Source: Agaricicola taiwanensis
GTDB taxonomy: Bacteria > Pseudomonadota > Alphaproteobacteria > Rhizobiales > Methylopilaceae
Direction of reading: 5' to 3'
NCBI RefSeq assembly: GCF_014635245.1
Contig: NZ_BMCP01000002.1
Location: 248,001-312,000, forward strand
DNA length: 64,000 bases
The notes under the pieces were generated by a model. The model ran no database searches. It saw only the letters and a list, made by a program, of their open reading frames with translations, and had not been told where the DNA came from. Both the position numbers and the translations under genes were made by a program. This document shows positions 63,938 through 64,000 of the stretch, piece after piece (positions within the stretch are counted from its first letter, which is position 1; the number at the start of each line of letters is the position of its first letter).

Positions 63938-64000
63938 ATGGATACCGTCACTCAGATGCTCTTCGGCGCGACGGTCGCGCAGGCGGGCTTCCGTCGCAGG
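63938..64000 (+). CDS. Start of a YdjM-like membrane metal-dependent hydrolase gene (partial)
   Basis: Only 21 codons are in the window: MDTVTQMLFGATVAQAGFRRR. The MD(T/S)VTQ start followed by a small-residue hydrophobic segment is typical of YdjM-type membrane-bound metal-dependent hydrolases. The rest lies beyond the window, so the call is tentative. Confidence 0.5.
   Translation, partial: MDTVTQMLFGATVAQAGFRRR

Noticed and set aside
1..64000. tRNA or rRNA genes, CRISPR arrays, insertion sequences, defence or phage islands
   Set aside because: I found no T-loop/acceptor pattern, regularly spaced repeats, transposase or integrase, and no defence-family proteins.

Overview
The window is chromosomal, GC-rich alphaproteobacterial DNA with long overlapping operons. 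Alphaproteobacterial markers are the FlaF/FlbT pair, FliX divergent from flgI, the CckA hybrid kinase beside recA and alaS, GTTC-N7-GTTC SOS boxes, perfect TTAA-N7-TTAA CtrA boxes, sigma54-type flagellar promoters, a DksA with one zinc-site cysteine, a DnaG without its zinc ligands, and a DUF1476 (ATP synthase zeta family) gene. Together they point to Hyphomicrobiales (Rhizobiales) or a nearby lineage. I cannot name a genus. I see no tRNA, rRNA, CRISPR array, insertion sequence or prophage.

Layout. 1-2717: an EamA exporter, an NCS2 purine permease and a small DUF486 membrane protein. 2768-17240: flagellar block A on the minus strand (flgE-flgK-flgL; flagellin, then flbT-flaF; a FlaG-like gene; flgI-flgJ-flgN), with a PQQ sugar dehydrogenase and a small membrane protein on the plus strand, ending at the divergent regulator gene fliX. 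17429-20682: dksA and a small catabolic cassette (a dihydrodipicolinate synthase-like aldolase, divergent from a DUF1932 dehydrogenase and a GntR regulator). 20765-36782: flagellar block B (flgF-flgG-flgA-flgH; fliL-fliM-DUF6468-motE and a 1218-residue TPR protein; fliO-fliP; flgB-flgC-fliE-fliQ-fliR-flhB). 36873-43350: cckA, recA and alaS. 43454-50778: icd, an RNA methyltransferase, rpe, purB, a small hydrolase, two SH3-domain secreted proteins, DUF1476 and purC. 50865-58213: purS-purQ, two inverted TadG-like von Willebrand genes, then purL-bolA-grxD. 58286-64000: a DUF4269 nucleotidyltransferase, rpsD, dnaG, rpoD and the start of a membrane hydrolase gene.

How the genes fit together. The flagellar genes encode the export gate (FliP, FliQ, FliR, FlhB, FliO), rod, rings, hook, hook-filament junction, filament, FliL, FliM and the alphaproteobacterial MotE stator chaperone. 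FliF, FliG, FliN, FliI, FlhA and MotA/MotB are outside the window. The visible promoter logic matches the Caulobacter hierarchy: perfect CtrA boxes lie in front of fliX and the flgB operon, and GG-N10-GC sigma54 promoters lie in front of the flgE, flgI and flgF operons. CckA, the kinase at the top of the CtrA phosphorelay, is encoded directly after flhB. The purine genes are split by the TadG-like pair. dnaG-rpoD keeps the usual macromolecular-synthesis arrangement.

No wholly new multi-gene system is evident. The observations most worth follow-up are a symmetric double SOS operator at recA, the paired TadG-like vWA genes with a gap-free duplicated 83-bp promoter inside the pur locus, and the large periplasmic beta-module/TPR protein in the motor operon. 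Next are the module-repeat architecture of flagellin and FlgL, a GntR-type palindrome controlling the aldolase cassette, and the zinc-less primase.
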